From Gonocerus acuteangulatus (lineage: Eukaryota > Arthropoda > Insecta > Hemiptera > Coreidae), in NCBI GenBank assembly GCA_946811695.1, contig OX328123.1, positions 10,115,698 to 10,179,697 of the forward strand: DNA of 64,000 nucleotides. The letters run 5' to 3'. How positions within the stretch are numbered: the stretch's first letter is position 1; each line of letters opens with the position of its first letter. Below, in pieces: positions 34,322-45,419 of the stretch. The notes beneath the pieces were generated by a model, which saw only the letters and a program-made list of their open reading frames with translations, had not been told where the DNA came from and did not search any database. Made by a program: the position numbers and the translations under genes.

Positions 34322-34621
34322 AAAACATAAAACGTCAGCTATAAATTTATAAACAAAAAGGTGGTAAATTTAATAAATTATTTTCAATAAACTAAAATTC
34401 AATCTTTTCGGTCTATTTTGTACAAATAAAATTTAATAAATGGTGAAACATATTAGAATAACGTTTTCTAAATTTGCTCGTACATGTTTATCTGTTTTAA
34501 AAAATGTAAAATAATGGATATGTGTGGGCTACCATCTGTCTAAAGTTCGTACATATCATGTGGCATGTTGATGTTTTCACGTTTCCTGCAGTCTGTTAGT
34601 AACTGTTTTACTGTTTATGTC

Positions 34622-34960
34622 TTATGTCATTAAGTAAGAGTGAGTTAGTAGTGTATGTCCAATTCTAAGTCTTGTAAGGACTACTTCATCTCTCCGGCAG
34701 GTTCTATTGGTGGAGTTCCATTTTTCTATGAATGGCTTTATCTCCCGAAGCTTGTTTTCATTCAAACATAACCATTCAGCCTGCCATTTATTGAGTACGT
34801 GAGTCCTTACAACCTGTTTCATGTCGGGTTCTGTAATTTGTGAAAAGTCTTCGGTACATCGTCTGGTGGTTAATTTTGCCAGAAGGTCCACGTCAGTTGA
34901 TTTCAATATGTTAAAATGTCCTGGTAGCCACAACATAATAATGTCAATGTTGTGTTATAT
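34622..34960 (-). pseudogene. LINE ORF2 3' fragment: RNase H end and C-terminal tail
   Basis: The minus-strand frame gives DIIMLWLPGHFNI, the end of an RNase H domain, then STDVDLLAKL, and the tail RRDEVVLTRLRIGHTLLTHS. The same tail occurs in the LINE at 36.6-37.6 kb. The frame is cut upstream by a stop and ends before the CxxC knuckle. Typical of I/jockey-like LINEs. Confidence 0.8.
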
Positions 34961-35404
34961 AAAATATGCAAAATTAGAGAATATATGCCTGAAGAAAGGA
35001 AATAGGAAAAATTAAAACAGAAAATTAAATAAACAATTTGGTATTACTTCTATCTATCTTCATGATCTAAGTGTATTAGTAGGTAGCCTTATTCCATGAA
35101 GAACGTATGTTACTATTACGGCGTACAAATTTTATTCAGAGAAAAATATTTGAATTTGAAACAAATTGAGATAAATAAGTAAGTTCGGTAATTTATTTAT
35201 AAAATACATACTGTTCAACTTAGAACGTCCAATCGTGCTGTTTTTTTTAAAACCTGTTGAATAAGTTTCGGAACGTTTCATACAAATCTGCAAGTAGATA
35301 AATATAGTAACTTTTGATGTATTCATTTTTTGTGCAATTAAACAAAATACATTTAAAGGTTCTAAGGAAATAGAATCTTTAAATGTATTTTGGTTATCTG
35401 ATGA
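34961..35404. other. No gene recognised
   Basis: 35330-35400 contains an inverted pair, aatacatttaaaggttct and a complementary aatctttaaatgtatttt; nothing else is seen. Confidence 0.45.
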
Positions 35405-35406
35405 TA

Positions 35407-36170
35407 TCGCACTAGTATTTCTAAAGAGACACAACTCAAAAATCGGTTTTATTCACACCTTCATAGTTATGACTGTCAAAGGCATTTTTTTTTCTTTTAT
35501 TTATCCAATGCCCGTCAGTGGCGGTTTAGCCATTTGACGCCGAGCCTCCCAGTATCGCGTCGTGAGGTCAGGAAGATGGATCAGTTTGGGGCAGACGAGG
35601 AGGTGACTTCCCACCATCCTTCCGCTTGAACATAGTGGGCAAATATCCGAGTCTGCTAAGCCAAGGCGATAAAGATGGGCCTGCAGGTAGTCGTGTCCAG
35701 TTTCCAGGCGGAATCTTGCAACAGCTTCGCTTCTCCTCAGGTCGTCAGGGGTGTGACCTGGGGTTGCTAGGTTTTCCCACATTTTTCCTGCACTGAAGCT
35801 TTTTAGGAGTTCTTTAGTATGCCTGGATATTTCGGTCTCAATTTGGCTTCTTGCTGCTTGTAAGGATTGGAGAGTCTCAGGTTACTCTTCGTCTGCTACC
35901 TTTTTGGCCATTTCGTCAGCTTTCACGTTACCTGGAAGACCAACGAGGCTGGGGACCCATTGAAGACAGACTTTCCATCCCCTATTAATGAGGTCAGATA
36001 TCTCTTTATCAACCATCAAAACTGTATCTACCTAGCTTCAGAGCTTGTACACCAGAGGGCACTTGTGTCACTCGTCCAGTCTTAATCCTAAGGTCCCTAC
36101 ATAGGCAAGAGTGACACATTTTCAGTCGAGTTTTATTTTGAGTTGTGTCACTTTAGAAATACTAGTGCGA
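35407..36170. mobile_element. TIR element enclosing a LINE fragment
   Basis: TCGCACTAGTATTTCTAAAG at 35407 and its complement at 36170 are inverted over about 33 bp with one mismatch (gagacacaactc / gtgacacaactc). TA flanks both ends (35405-35406, 36171-36172), suggesting a mariner/Tc1-type target. Between them lies a minus-strand LINE fragment instead of a transposase. Confidence 0.75.
35501..36050 (-). pseudogene. LINE ORF2 3' fragment: RNase H end and C-terminal tail
   Basis: From upstream on the minus strand: DLINRGWKVCLQWVPSLVGL, GNVKADEMAKKVADEE, a stop, then QAARSQIETEISRHTKELL, and the open part ARFRLETGHDYLQAHLYRLG with CPLCSSG...HLLVC. RNase H residues and a CPLC-H-C knuckle are clear. 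It is a different LINE lineage from those at 34.6 and 36.6 kb. It lies inside a TIR element. Confidence 0.8.
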
Positions 36171-36592
36171 TATATTATTCAATATAATCACTGATCATGT
36201 TTTTAGTTTTCTCCAATATAACGAGAATTGCAATAATTCTCGAATTCTTTAAAAATATATTCAAATTAAATTACATTTAATCATTATCAATTGTGCATAA
36301 CTGTATAAAACCCGCGTCCAAAAAAACAACAAATGAAATGAAAAATATTATTAGGAGCTAATTGTTAAACTGAACATCCTTTTGATGTGTAGATCCAGTC
36401 ACATTAAAAATAACCAATCAAGGAAAATCTTGTTAGAATACAGGTAAGCCAAAAACCTGGAAGCTTAGGCGAGCATTTATGAAATAGCGCGTGGCCTAGA
36501 AATAAATAATTTATTTTTATATGCTTCCTAAATGAGATTTTCATAACCAAATTGATTTCCGAGAGAATTCTTTCTTTGCCTAAGGTTGTGGG

Positions 36593-37172
36593 CGATAATA
36601 TTTATACTAACCAACCAATAATCAAACAGATATACGAACAATTACACAGACTCAGCAATCACACACTTACACTATTATGACTACCCGGACACGAGGATAT
36701 CGGACTAAGTACATCAGTAGACAAACATGCAAAAGACGCAACTAATAAACAGATCGTAGACATTGAAAACATTACGGTAGATGATTTAGTTCACACATTA
36801 CGCACACATACATTAAACGACTGGTTGCATCACTGGCTACAAACAAACAACAAATTATCACAAATTAAGAACACAGTAAAAGCATGGAGTAACGAACAAC
36901 ATACCTTGACAAGAAGAGACCAAGTAGTACTGACCAGACTTCGCATTGGACACTCGTTGCTCACACATAATTACCTCATGGAGAAAAAAGACAAACCGAT
37001 TTGCAGAGTTTGTAACACAACATTGACAATTAAACATATACTCACTGAATGTAAAAGACGAGACAAACTGAATATTCCACACGACCTACAAGAACTTCTC
37101 ACAGAGGGTAGTCCATACATAAACTCTATACTTCAATATTTAAAACACATAAACTTGTATCACAGAATCTGA
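36593..37172 (+). pseudogene. LINE ORF2 3' fragment: RNase H end and C-terminal knuckle
   Basis: The frame reads NQPIIKQIYEQLHRLSNHTL, a stop where tryptophan is expected, LPGHEDIGLSTSVDKHAKDA, then from 36825 HHWLQTNNKLSQIK, TRRDQVVLTRLRIGHSLLTH and CRVCNTTLTIKHILTEC. The RNase H LPGH motif and the CxxC-H-C knuckle fit I/jockey-like LINEs. A single premature stop and 5' truncation inactivate it. It shares the tail with 34622-34960. Confidence 0.9.
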
Positions 37173-37433
37173 GGAAACGAAAGATATTTTAAGATTTTTT
37201 TTTTTTTTTTTCATATTATGTAATTATTACTCAATTTTACTTGGTCATTAATGGAAAACCACAACATGTAGCATCCTCCATGACCTAATAAATAGTTAAA
37301 TAATGGCAGTTAGTTTTAGTGATAAGTTATGTAAATACACTAACTATAGTTCAAATAGCAAGGCTCTAAATAATGTTTAGCAATTAATTCATAACACAAA
37401 CCTACTAACTTTTGTCTTATGCTCTCCTTAATT

Positions 37434-37467
<34 letters not shown>

Positions 37468-37586
37468 TTAGTACTATAAGTTACTGTTAATTGTCAATAT
37501 ATAAATTTGTATTTTTTACTGTATCTTAAAAAAAAAAAAGAGCAAGTCGCCGTCGTTGCAAAGCTCGTAAAATAAATATATAAAAA
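36593..37586 (+). mobile_element. 5'-truncated LINE with 12-bp TSD
   Basis: taaggttgtggg flanks the copy at 36581-36592 and 37587-37598. It contains the RNase H end, a C-terminal tail, a 3' untranslated region with T-runs (37189-37210, 37438-37465) and an A-rich end (aaataaatatataaaaa). Confidence 0.9.
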
Positions 37587-38032
37587 TAAGGTTGTGGGTA
37601 GTATTTGCATTTGATTAATATCGTTAGACGTCCTTATGCGTTCGCCTTTTATAAAAAAAAACAACAAAATATTGGGCCACTTTTTAGCCCCTTAATACCT
37701 TATCTATGTAGGCCACGAGCACTAGAGAAGCCCCTAGCTAGTCGGGGAAGGACGTCCACATAGCTACATCATCAGAAGATAAGCCCTATTAATGGCTTCC
37801 CTATGTTTTCTATATATTCCTACGTACTTAATTACAAGAATAATAACCTTCAAAAAAATATCTCTAATCCTTTTATCGGGAAATAATAATTGTCTAAATA
37901 AATACCAAGGATGAAAACAAACCCCTAACGAACCTGGTGAAGAATCCAGCGAAACATAAGTGAGAGGGTATTCTTAGATTCTTGACATGGTATTAAGGGG
38001 CTAAAACGTGGCCCGATATTATGTTTTTTGGG

Positions 38033-38103
<71 letters not shown>

Positions 38104-38208
38104 AATTACTCATGAGAATAAGTGTTGGTACGAAATAACATAGCCAGCAGTTCCAAAAAACGCGGTTTTTATAAAAGGCGAACGCATAAAGACGTCTCAC
38201 GATATTAA

Positions 38209-38790
38209 CCCTCCGTCGACTACGTGAGAGAGAGTTACAACATCGCCCACGTGGGTTCCATCAGGACCCCACTTACATTTTTGGTTCTAACGTGCTAATA
38301 GTCCATAAGACTACCTTAAAAAAATATTCAATCAATTTGTAGGTGTCTGTGAAGATACCCTCCAAATATGGAGTCTCAGGTTCCAAAATTGTGGTTGTAG
38401 GATTTGAAATTGAATTAAAGAACGTCAATAACAGAGGAAAATGGAATCCTTTCGTCAGATTGTAAAATTCGCCGAATTAAGTTTTATCTTGATAGCAGAT
38501 ACTACCATGATGCAAACTAATTAAATGGGAATAATAAAATACATGTAAATATAAAATAAACAACGTATCGTGGAATCCCACGTGAGGTCCACTCAGACCT
38601 CAAAGCCGTTTTTAAAAAAAGAATAATCAATTTGAGGCGTGGACTATCCTTCATGAGCGACTTGACACTGTCGGTCTTCGGAGCACTACTGATTAGGAAG
38701 CTACTCAAACAGTAGAGATACGTTGGCTATAAGGGAGGGGGGAAAAAGTGTGCGTGGGGTCCGCCTAGACCCCACCTGGTCGACGGAGGG
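38209..38790. mobile_element. piggyBac-type MITE, 582 bp
   Basis: CCCTCCGTCGAC at 38209 and its complement at 38790 are terminal inverted repeats, flanked by TTAA on both sides (38205-38208, 38791-38794). TTAA targets with CCC-starting ends are diagnostic of piggyBac. Near the right end GGGGTC-cgccta-GACCCC forms a subterminal palindrome; related GGGTC/GACCC words lie near the left. The opposite arm of the host palindrome preserves the uninterrupted TTAA site. Confidence 0.88.
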
Positions 38791-39237
38791 TTAATGAAAT
38801 AGAAATACTACCCACAACCTTAGGCAAAGAAAGAATTCCCTTGGAAATCAATTTGATTATGAAAATGCCATTTAGGAAGTATATAAAAATAAATTGTTTA
38901 TTTCTTATAATAAATTGTACACTTATTGCGTATAACCATTAAATTATTTTGCATGAGTAGTACTCAAATCAATATCTGACCACGTGGCCGAAAACGTCAA
39001 TTACGTTACATTTTTGCGTCACCCTTGACGAAAACTCTGGATACCCAGCCCCATCAATATAAAAAAAAAACAGCGTATTATTATATAAATGCAGCTTGGC
39101 CTAATAATACACTAAAAATAATACAGACATAGTGTAGATGGAGATAGTTAGCCGCTGTAGAGATACGAAGACAGGTATAGTTGGGATTCGGCTAGGAGAA
39201 AAACGTCAGACTTTCAAAAAGAAATCTGTATTTTTGG

Positions 39238-39272
39238 ACGTTTCGACTGCAACAATGGCAGCCTTCTTCAGC
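39238..39272 (-). other. Hammerhead-like motif
   Basis: On the minus strand: CTGAAGAA, GGCTGC-cattgtt-GCAGTC (one G-T pair), GAAACGT. Confidence 0.6.
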
Positions 39273-39921
39273 TAAAAAATATATACAACTTATAAGTAAA
39301 GAAAATGTACAAGTAGTAAGTAAAAGACAGGCAGAAATGAGCGGAGTATATATATCAATACAATAAATTTTAACCAATCTTATTTTTAAAAACAATGAAA
39401 ATACGGTAGTTGGAAAGTAAACAGCATGTAGAAAGTGTTAGTAAAAACAGTACAAAAAAAAAATTAAACAGTAAAAACAACTAACATTTTTTATGTAGTG
39501 AAAAACAAAATCTATTTTATAAGTGAATACAATTTATAACAATTAATATATAGATACATACCACTTCCAACCATGGTTACCTAAGTTGTCCTCGAGGTCT
39601 TCCTCTTTCCCCCCTAGGCATTCTCTAGTGGTATGTATCTATATATTAATTGTTATAAATTGTATTCACTTATAAAATAGATTGTTTTTCACTACATTAA
39701 AAATGTTCGTTGTTTTTACTGTTTAATTTTTTTTTTTTTTGTACTGTTTTTACTAACACTTTCTACATGCTGTTTACTTTCCAACTACCGTATTTTTATT
39801 GTTTTTAAAAATAAGATTGGTTAAAATTTATTGTATTGATATATATACTCCGCTCATTTCTGCCTGTCTTTTACTTACTAGTTGTACATTTTCTTTACTT
39901 ATAAGTTGTATATATTTTTTA

Positions 39922-39956
39922 GCTGAAGAAGGCTGCCATTGTTGCAGTCGAAACGT
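39922..39956 (+). other. Hammerhead-like motif
   Basis: Mirror copy of the one at 39238: CTGAAGAA, GGCTGC/GCAGTC stem, GAAACGT. Confidence 0.6.
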
Positions 39957-40043
39957 CCAAAAATACAGATTTCTTTTTGAAAGTCTGACGTTTTTCTCCT
40001 AGCCGAATCCCAACTATACCTGTCTTCGTAATAATACAGACAT

Positions 40044-40380
40044 TTATAAAAACTACCAACAGATGCTTATTTCCAGCGAGGTATTAAAACACTAATGCAT
40101 CATTCTTCTGAGAGGTATTTATTGCAAGTGACTAATTCTTCATTCTCCCATAGCTATCTTCTATAAAGCTCCTCGACCCTCCATCAGTGACCTGCATTCT
40201 AGCTGGCCTTGGCAGCAATTTCAACGCTTTCACTAGGATATTCCTGGTGAGAGCATGGAATCCACGTCCTCTTCAGGTCAACGTCAATGGTTACCTTCCA
40301 TCCGTAGGGATTTTTTTCAGACAGTTTTTTATTTGTTTATTTTATCAATATCTGGCAGTTTTAGTATACAGCGTACAGTA

Positions 40381-40382
<2 letters not shown>
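40044..40382. other. No gene recognised
   Basis: A plus-strand frame (GLGSNFNAFTRIFLVRAWNP) runs here into the (TA)n tract. The phrase FTRIFLVRAWNPRPLQ is somewhat LINE-tail-like, but too short to call. Confidence 0.35.
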
Positions 40383-40456
<74 letters not shown>

Positions 40457-41525
40457 GTAGTACAAAAATCTTTCGTCTAATTTGAAAGGTCAAGTTCGTT
40501 AACCAGCACAACCCGCCCACTGGAACATGGCTTTTGTAGCGAAATTCGCTCGAAAAAAAATCGTTACACTCACTTCATATGCTTGGCAAGTACTCTTTTT
40601 ATAGTTTTATTGGCCTAGACAAACGAATGAAACCATTTTTGAGGCGATAGCTTTAACCGTTTTCGAGAAAAGTAGAAAAATAGTTGTTGAATCAAGTTTT
40701 TGGTTTGGGTACTTATAATCTTGGGATTGAGTTATAATATTTTCTGCTTGTTTGAAATTCGTATAAACAAAGATGTTTACATTTTCGTTAAGTTTGGAGT
40801 AAAAGAAGGAATAAAATATTTTATTAAGAGACATGACAACTTTTGGGAGCTTCGCATATTTTCCTTAATTTTTTTTTCTACGGCGCTTCGACAACAAGGC
40901 CATTAGCGCCGACAGCCAGGTTGCAGTGAGAAATTTTCCAAACGAGCCGTGGGATGAGAAAATTCCTGCCGCCGGTGGGGATCGAATCCACCATCTCCCT
41001 CTTATGAATCTTAGGCGCTAGCCACTAGAACACTTGAGACCTCATTTTCCTTAATGTCTCGAAAACTGTTGGGAAATCGTGGAAAGTGGATAGAGACCAT
41101 TTGAAAGCTTACTAAATTCTCTACAAAAAAGATTCTGAAGCAACTTTCGATTAGGCGATGTCATCGTAGAAATAAGTGCTTTAAACTTAAAAAATGTGTT
41201 TGTTTTCTTCTTTTGAACGGGTTTTTGTATTTATTTAAATAATTTTTTAATTGTTTTTAAATTTCATTTATCTGTAAAATTAGTATTATAGTAACAGCAA
41301 ATAAGAAACAGTAAGTAGTGTGTTTCTAGAGCGAACCTTCACAAGGCCAGGGAGTCATATTTCTGTCAGGTATGTACTCTTACAATCATGACCTATTTGG
41401 GATCATAAATTATTTCATGAAAAGTATAACCAAAATTTTAACTGTTTCTACTTCAACCTCTCCAAATGACATTAGGGATAGGAAAGAACCCGCGCTAAGA
41501 TGATGCAGTTCCTGCGAGTCGGGTT
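40383..41525 (-). mobile_element. Family A repeat, copy A4 (interrupted by SINE-I)
   Basis: (TA)n at 40383-40453, then gaaaggtcaagttcgttaac, ggcgatagctttaaccgttt, gattaggcgatgtcat and finally gcgctaagatgatgcagttc with ctgcgagtcgg. It is the minus orientation of A2. Confidence 0.8.
40868..41046 (-). mobile_element. SINE-I copy in family A
   Basis: Diverged SINE-I (cctgccgccggtggggat, ctagccactagaacact) flanked by attttccttaat on both sides, a 12-bp TSD taken from family A. Confidence 0.85.
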
Positions 41526-42420
41526 TTTTTTTTTTTTTTTAATCTTTAACATCCCATGAAAATCTTATTATAAAGAGTTGAGAAATATTGATTTATTTGT
41601 TATCCATAAAATGTTGAAAATGAATTTGATTTTGATCACACAAGTTAAGGCCGATTCACGCTAGACCGTGTCGGGTCCGGGCCGGGCCACGGCCCAAACA
41701 AAAATCCAATGCTTGTTTAATTGATTCTTTAAACGGAATACAGATTAAGGACTATAATCCTTGAATGTCTTCTTGAAGGATAATCTTACCATTTTCGGGC
41801 GAGAAACGAGATTGAGAGAGAGAGACAGAGAGAGAAAGAGAGAGAGAGAGAGAGGAATGTTTACAAAAACTATCCCTTCCGAATAATTGCTGTATCGGAA
41901 TGCTGTTCAGGCTTTTTATAGAGGACATGTTCCGTGGGCCGCATTCTCCACAAGGCTGTTCGTCCTCAAGGTTATTTATCCTTAGGCTGCACCTACAATA
42001 GACCCGTATTTCTCCCGATCCGATCCCATCCAATTTCGTTTGACCGACAACGCCCGACAGCAGCCGACGTGAGTGCCTACATTGGACCCGACACGATCCA
42101 CACAGCTCGTCAATAATGACCTCGTAGTGAAGTGAAAATGAGTGATTACTTTAATAAATACCACCTAATAAGCATAGAAACCTTGGATTAAGTTGAATGT
42201 TGGAGGTATGAAGGAGGAGTTGAGATGCCAATCAATCTTCTGGATGTATATCAGTCCCGACAAAATAAATCTTAGTGCAATAGTTAATTTTTAACTGTTA
42301 TACTACGACAAGAGAAGCATTAGTATTCATATTTTAAAATGATTTATAAGAAAGGTAGCTAGAAGTTTATAAGCATTGGAAGGATATAAATATTGGAAGG
42401 TTATTAACATTGAATGGTTA
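41526..42420. other. No gene; (GA)n and repeated GC-rich words
   Basis: A (GA)n tract lies at 41812-41855. gtgtcgggtccgggccgggc at 41668 and cattggacccgacacgatcc at 42080 stand out in GC content. The latter word recurs, in opposite orientation, near 42700 and 42770. No gene is supported. Confidence 0.5.
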
Positions 42421-42424
42421 TAAT

Positions 42425-42620
42425 CATCGTTCTACATAATTTAATAAACAAGGAAAACGAAAAACAAAAATGTGAATCGACAAAGTTGTTCTAAATTTGA
42501 TTACTTTTTATTTAAAAAAAAAATAAATTAATAAATAAATTAAAAAAAAAAATCATTGAAATCGGTTATTATGTAAGGCTGTAGACCTTTTTGAAACACA
42601 ATATGTGGTTAGGCGCCATT
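42425..42620 (+). repeat. Copy of the arm of the 43.7-44.8 kb foldback
   Basis: aataaacaaggaaaacgaaa, gacaaagttgttctaaat and cctttttgaaacacaa match 44680-44810 in the same orientation. Confidence 0.7.
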
Positions 42621-42819
42621 TTGCGTTGTTGGTCCGAAATCGGTCTAGAAACGAACAAGTTTGAACAGCCGAGAATCGGTGGCCAATGCTTCGGGTCGGG
42701 ACCAATGTAGGCACCTCCATTGAGATGCATGTGTTTGTCTTTCTTCCCACATTCGGTTGCTATCGGATCGGGACCAATGTAGTTTCCCCCTAATGCGCCA
42801 TCAATTAAATTATGTTTTA

Positions 42820-42936
42820 GCGCGTTTCCTACCTCCCACCATAGGAATATCTGACGAAACCCGGAAGTGCCGACTAGACATTTCACGTTTCAGACCCCAA
42901 AGATCAAGAAAATAACGGTGGTTCAAATTTGTATAT
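42820..42936 (-). mobile_element. Family A end fragment, copy A5
   Basis: ttagcgcgtttcctacctcc, gaagtgccgactagacattt and aaataacggtggttcaaat match the first 120 bp of the 58.6 kb copy. It stops at the mariner fragment, just where (TA)n would begin. Confidence 0.75.
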
Positions 42937-43374
42937 ATCAGTTCATCCTATAAGTAATGTCGGTTTTTTTTTATATTCTGTTTGTTTATGTTCCCTTCTT
43001 TTCAATTTATTTTTGTTTATTATAGCAGTAAATGCAATTCTATTCATCATGTATTGGTTGGGCAAACCCAGATACCACTTACGCCATGTTATGCTTTAAG
43101 AATTCGATAAAGGAGAAAATGCTGGTTCAACTTATCGAAAACTTGTAGGAATATATGGTGAAAATGTCAATAGTGAGCGACAAGTGCAGCGGTGGTTTCA
43201 AGCGGGAAACCCCAAGACGAGCCTCGTACAGATCTAGCAACAGAGCTTGACGACCAACTCCTGCAGGCTACTGTAGAAGAAAATCCTGTTGTAACAGTCC
43301 AAGAGCTAGCAGAAAAACTTGGATCGACACATTCTACAGTCCACCGACATGAACCGAAATTACATAATATGTAA
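42937..43374 (+). mobile_element. Mariner 5' fragment
   Basis: It starts at a TA-rich junction with cagttcatcctataagtaat, a mariner-like terminal repeat also seen at 60570, and contains an N-terminal transposase remnant. The 3' part is missing. Confidence 0.75.
43070..43374 (+). pseudogene. Mariner transposase, N-terminal HTH region
   Basis: Across frames it reads RHVMLEFDKGENAGSTYRKL-like, GIYGENVNSERQVQRWFQAG, a frameshift, then DLATELDDQLLQATVEENPV and TVQELAEKLGSTHSTVHRH. The two helix-turn-helix units of mariner transposase are recognisable. The catalytic domain is lost. It is close to the minus-strand remnant at 60.6/62.1 kb. Confidence 0.85.
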
Positions 43375-43679
43375 TATGTGATTTATACATGTTTATTATA
43401 ATATAAATTTGTGTATTTTTGCTCAGGCTGCCACAAATGGACATTTTAATAAAATTTATTACAAAAATACTATGAGAATCAATCAACAGGACCATGTTTT
43501 TTGGACGAAATTCGTTTACGTACATCGTAACGCTTACGTTTTTGCATCGCTAGGCTTCCAGATAAACGTTTAATAAGTAATTGGACATCAAGAATTTAGT
43601 GACACCAAACCCGTAACAATAACCGACACACAGTGAGGCCAAACGACATTTCGTAACAAAAGGCTACAGCCTCTAAATC

Positions 43680-44810
43680 TTAGCCAATGCTTTTTTTTTT
43701 AAAACAAAAAAATGAAAGCAAATAAAATTTAGAACAACTTTGTCTAGCCAGATTTTTGTTTTCTTTGTTTATTAAATTACCTGTAAATAATTTCCGAACT
43801 TTTACAACTGTGCATAAACTAATATTATATTTTTCATCTAACTTAATATCAGCATTGATATCAATGGAATTAAACATTCAAAACCTGATTAGACTTCAAA
43901 TAAATGGAATAAATCAAAATCTATTTTCAAATCATTCGAAAATCATATTATTTCAATTAATCTCATTGTTGAATTAAGATAAATTTACTTTTTGAAGATG
44001 CCAGTATGGTTTATCCCAAGTCTAATCAGGTTTTGAAGGTTTAATTCAATTGATATCAATGCTGACATTAAGATAAATTTACTTTTTGAAGATGCCAGTA
44101 TGGTTTATCCCAAGTCTAATCAGGTTTTGAAGGTTTAATTCAATTGATATCAATGCTGACATTAAGATAAATTTACTTTTTGAAGATGCCAGTATGGTTT
44201 ATCCCAAGTCTAATCAGGATTTGAAGGTTTAATTCAATTGATATCAATGCTGACATTAAGATAAATTTACTTTTTGAAGATGCCAGTATGGTTTATCCCA
44301 AGTCTAATCAGGTTTTGAAGGTTTAATTCAATTGATATCAATGCTGACATTAAGATAAATTTACTTTTTGAAGATGCCAGTATGGTTTATCCCAAGTCTA
44401 ATCAGGTTTTGAAGGTTTAATTCAATTGATATCAATGCTGACATTAAGATAAATTTACTTTTTTGAAGATGCCAGTATGGTTTATCCCAAGTCTAATCAG
44501 GTTTTGAAGGTTTAATTCAATTGATATCAATGCTGACATTAAGATAAATTTACTTTTTGAAGATGCCAGTATGGTTTATCCCAAGTCTAATCAGGTTTTG
44601 AAGGTTTAATTCAATTGATATCAATTTTGATATTAAGATGGATGAAAAATATAATATTAGTTTATGTTCAGTTGTAATTTATTAAACAAGGGAAACAAAA
44701 AACAAAAATCTGGGTAGACAAAGTTGTTCTAAATTGTATTAGCTTCCATTTTTAAAAAAATCTATTGAAATGGGTTAAGGAGGCTGTAGCCTTTTTTGAA
44801 ACACGAACTG
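43680..44810. mobile_element. Foldback whose loop is a 94-bp tandem array
   Basis: 43660-43905 (ggctacagcctc, tagaacaactttgtctagcc, gcataaactaatattatatt, gatatcaatggaattaaac) is complementary to 44610-44815. The inner part of the right arm is the last unit of the array, so the array seems to be an amplification of the arm's end. Confidence 0.8.
43980..44635 (+). repeat. 94-bp tandem array, 7 units
   Basis: Units repeat with tgaagatgccagtatggttt, atcccaagtctaatcagg and attgatatcaatgctgaca. One unit has an extra T. They are nearly identical, implying recent amplification. Confidence 0.95.
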
Positions 44811-45060
44811 TCGTACGACGGTGAGGAAAATGGGACTTCTGATACATTCTTACATATCTCGATACCGGTTAAGAAATATTAGTAAACTAGCTGAATACCC
44901 GTGCTTCGTCACGGCAGATAAGTAGATATTTATTTGCGTTAAATAATGTTTCATTAAAATTACGTTACTATACAATTCTGTGCAGTTTATTACAGCACGG
45001 TTCCCGTCATACTATATTTTATTCAATGGGCGTTAAAATTTAAAAGTTTATGTTTCCAAG

Positions 45061-45406
45061 GTGCGAGGTTAGCTCAGTGGTAGAGCACTGGACTAATAAG
45101 CTAGAGGCCTTAGTTCAAATCCCGAGCAAGCACTAAACATTTTTTCTTCTAGTGTCTTTGTTCATGGGTTGAATTCGGCCATTCTGGCCGTCCCTAGGTC
45201 AACCCAGACTTTAATTAATTTAATAATGGGTACCTTGGTTGGTGCTAATGACTCTAGCAGTCGAAGCAGCCAAGGGGAAAATCAGGCGGCCGGAGCATAT
45301 TACTGACCACACTATCTCCCTAGTGTGCCGTATGGTCATGAATCAGATACCTCTATAGTATCTGCCCCTCAGGGCCCTTGTGGCCTGTTACGGGACTGAT
45401 TTTTGA
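45061..45406 (+). mobile_element. SINE-III, full-length, 13-bp TSD
   Basis: ttatgtttccaag flanks it at 45048-45060 and 45407-45419. The head (gcgaggttagctcagtggta, actggactaataagc, gttcaaatcccgagc) folds like a tRNA with an AAT anticodon position (Ile-like) and contains A and B boxes. The 270-bp body ends ggcctgttacgggactgatt followed by a T-run. It lies inside the Helitron. Confidence 0.93.
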
Positions 45407-45419
45407 TTATGTTTCCAAG

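Larger units (their letters stand above)
36500..38905. mobile_element. Large palindromic element, twice invaded
   Basis: 36500-36592 plus 37599-37700 form the left arm; 38106-38208 plus 38795-38905 form the right arm. Shared words include ttggtttatgaaaat-like, ttctttctttgcctaaggtt, ttataaaaggcgaacgcata and aaggggctaaaa with ggccc. Removing the LINE (36593-37586 plus one TSD) and the piggyBac MITE (38209-38790 plus one TTAA) restores nearly continuous arms. A weak hammerhead-like word (ggtgaagaatccagcgaaac) lies at 37935-37954. Confidence 0.75.
39131..40029. mobile_element. Inverted-dimer element with 14-bp TSD
   Basis: aataatacagacat flanks the element (39117-39130, 40030-40043). 39167-39585 pairs with 39628-40029 at very high identity, leaving about 50 bp of unique spacer. 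Each arm carries a hammerhead-like motif and the outer block gggattcggctaggagaaaa, which recurs at 57.3 and 57.6 kb. The left end has about 36 extra bases (agtgtagatggagatagtta...). The identical 67-codon frames in the two arms are mirror copies. Confidence 0.88.

Noticed and set aside
39192..40002. Two identical 67-codon proteins
   Set aside because: They are the same frame in the two arms of one inverted dimer; no domain or codon-usage support.
45061..45132. Free-standing tRNA-Ile gene
   Set aside because: The tRNA-like head is followed by a constant 270-bp body, has a TSD and recurs at 56.7 and 62.4 kb, so it is a SINE.
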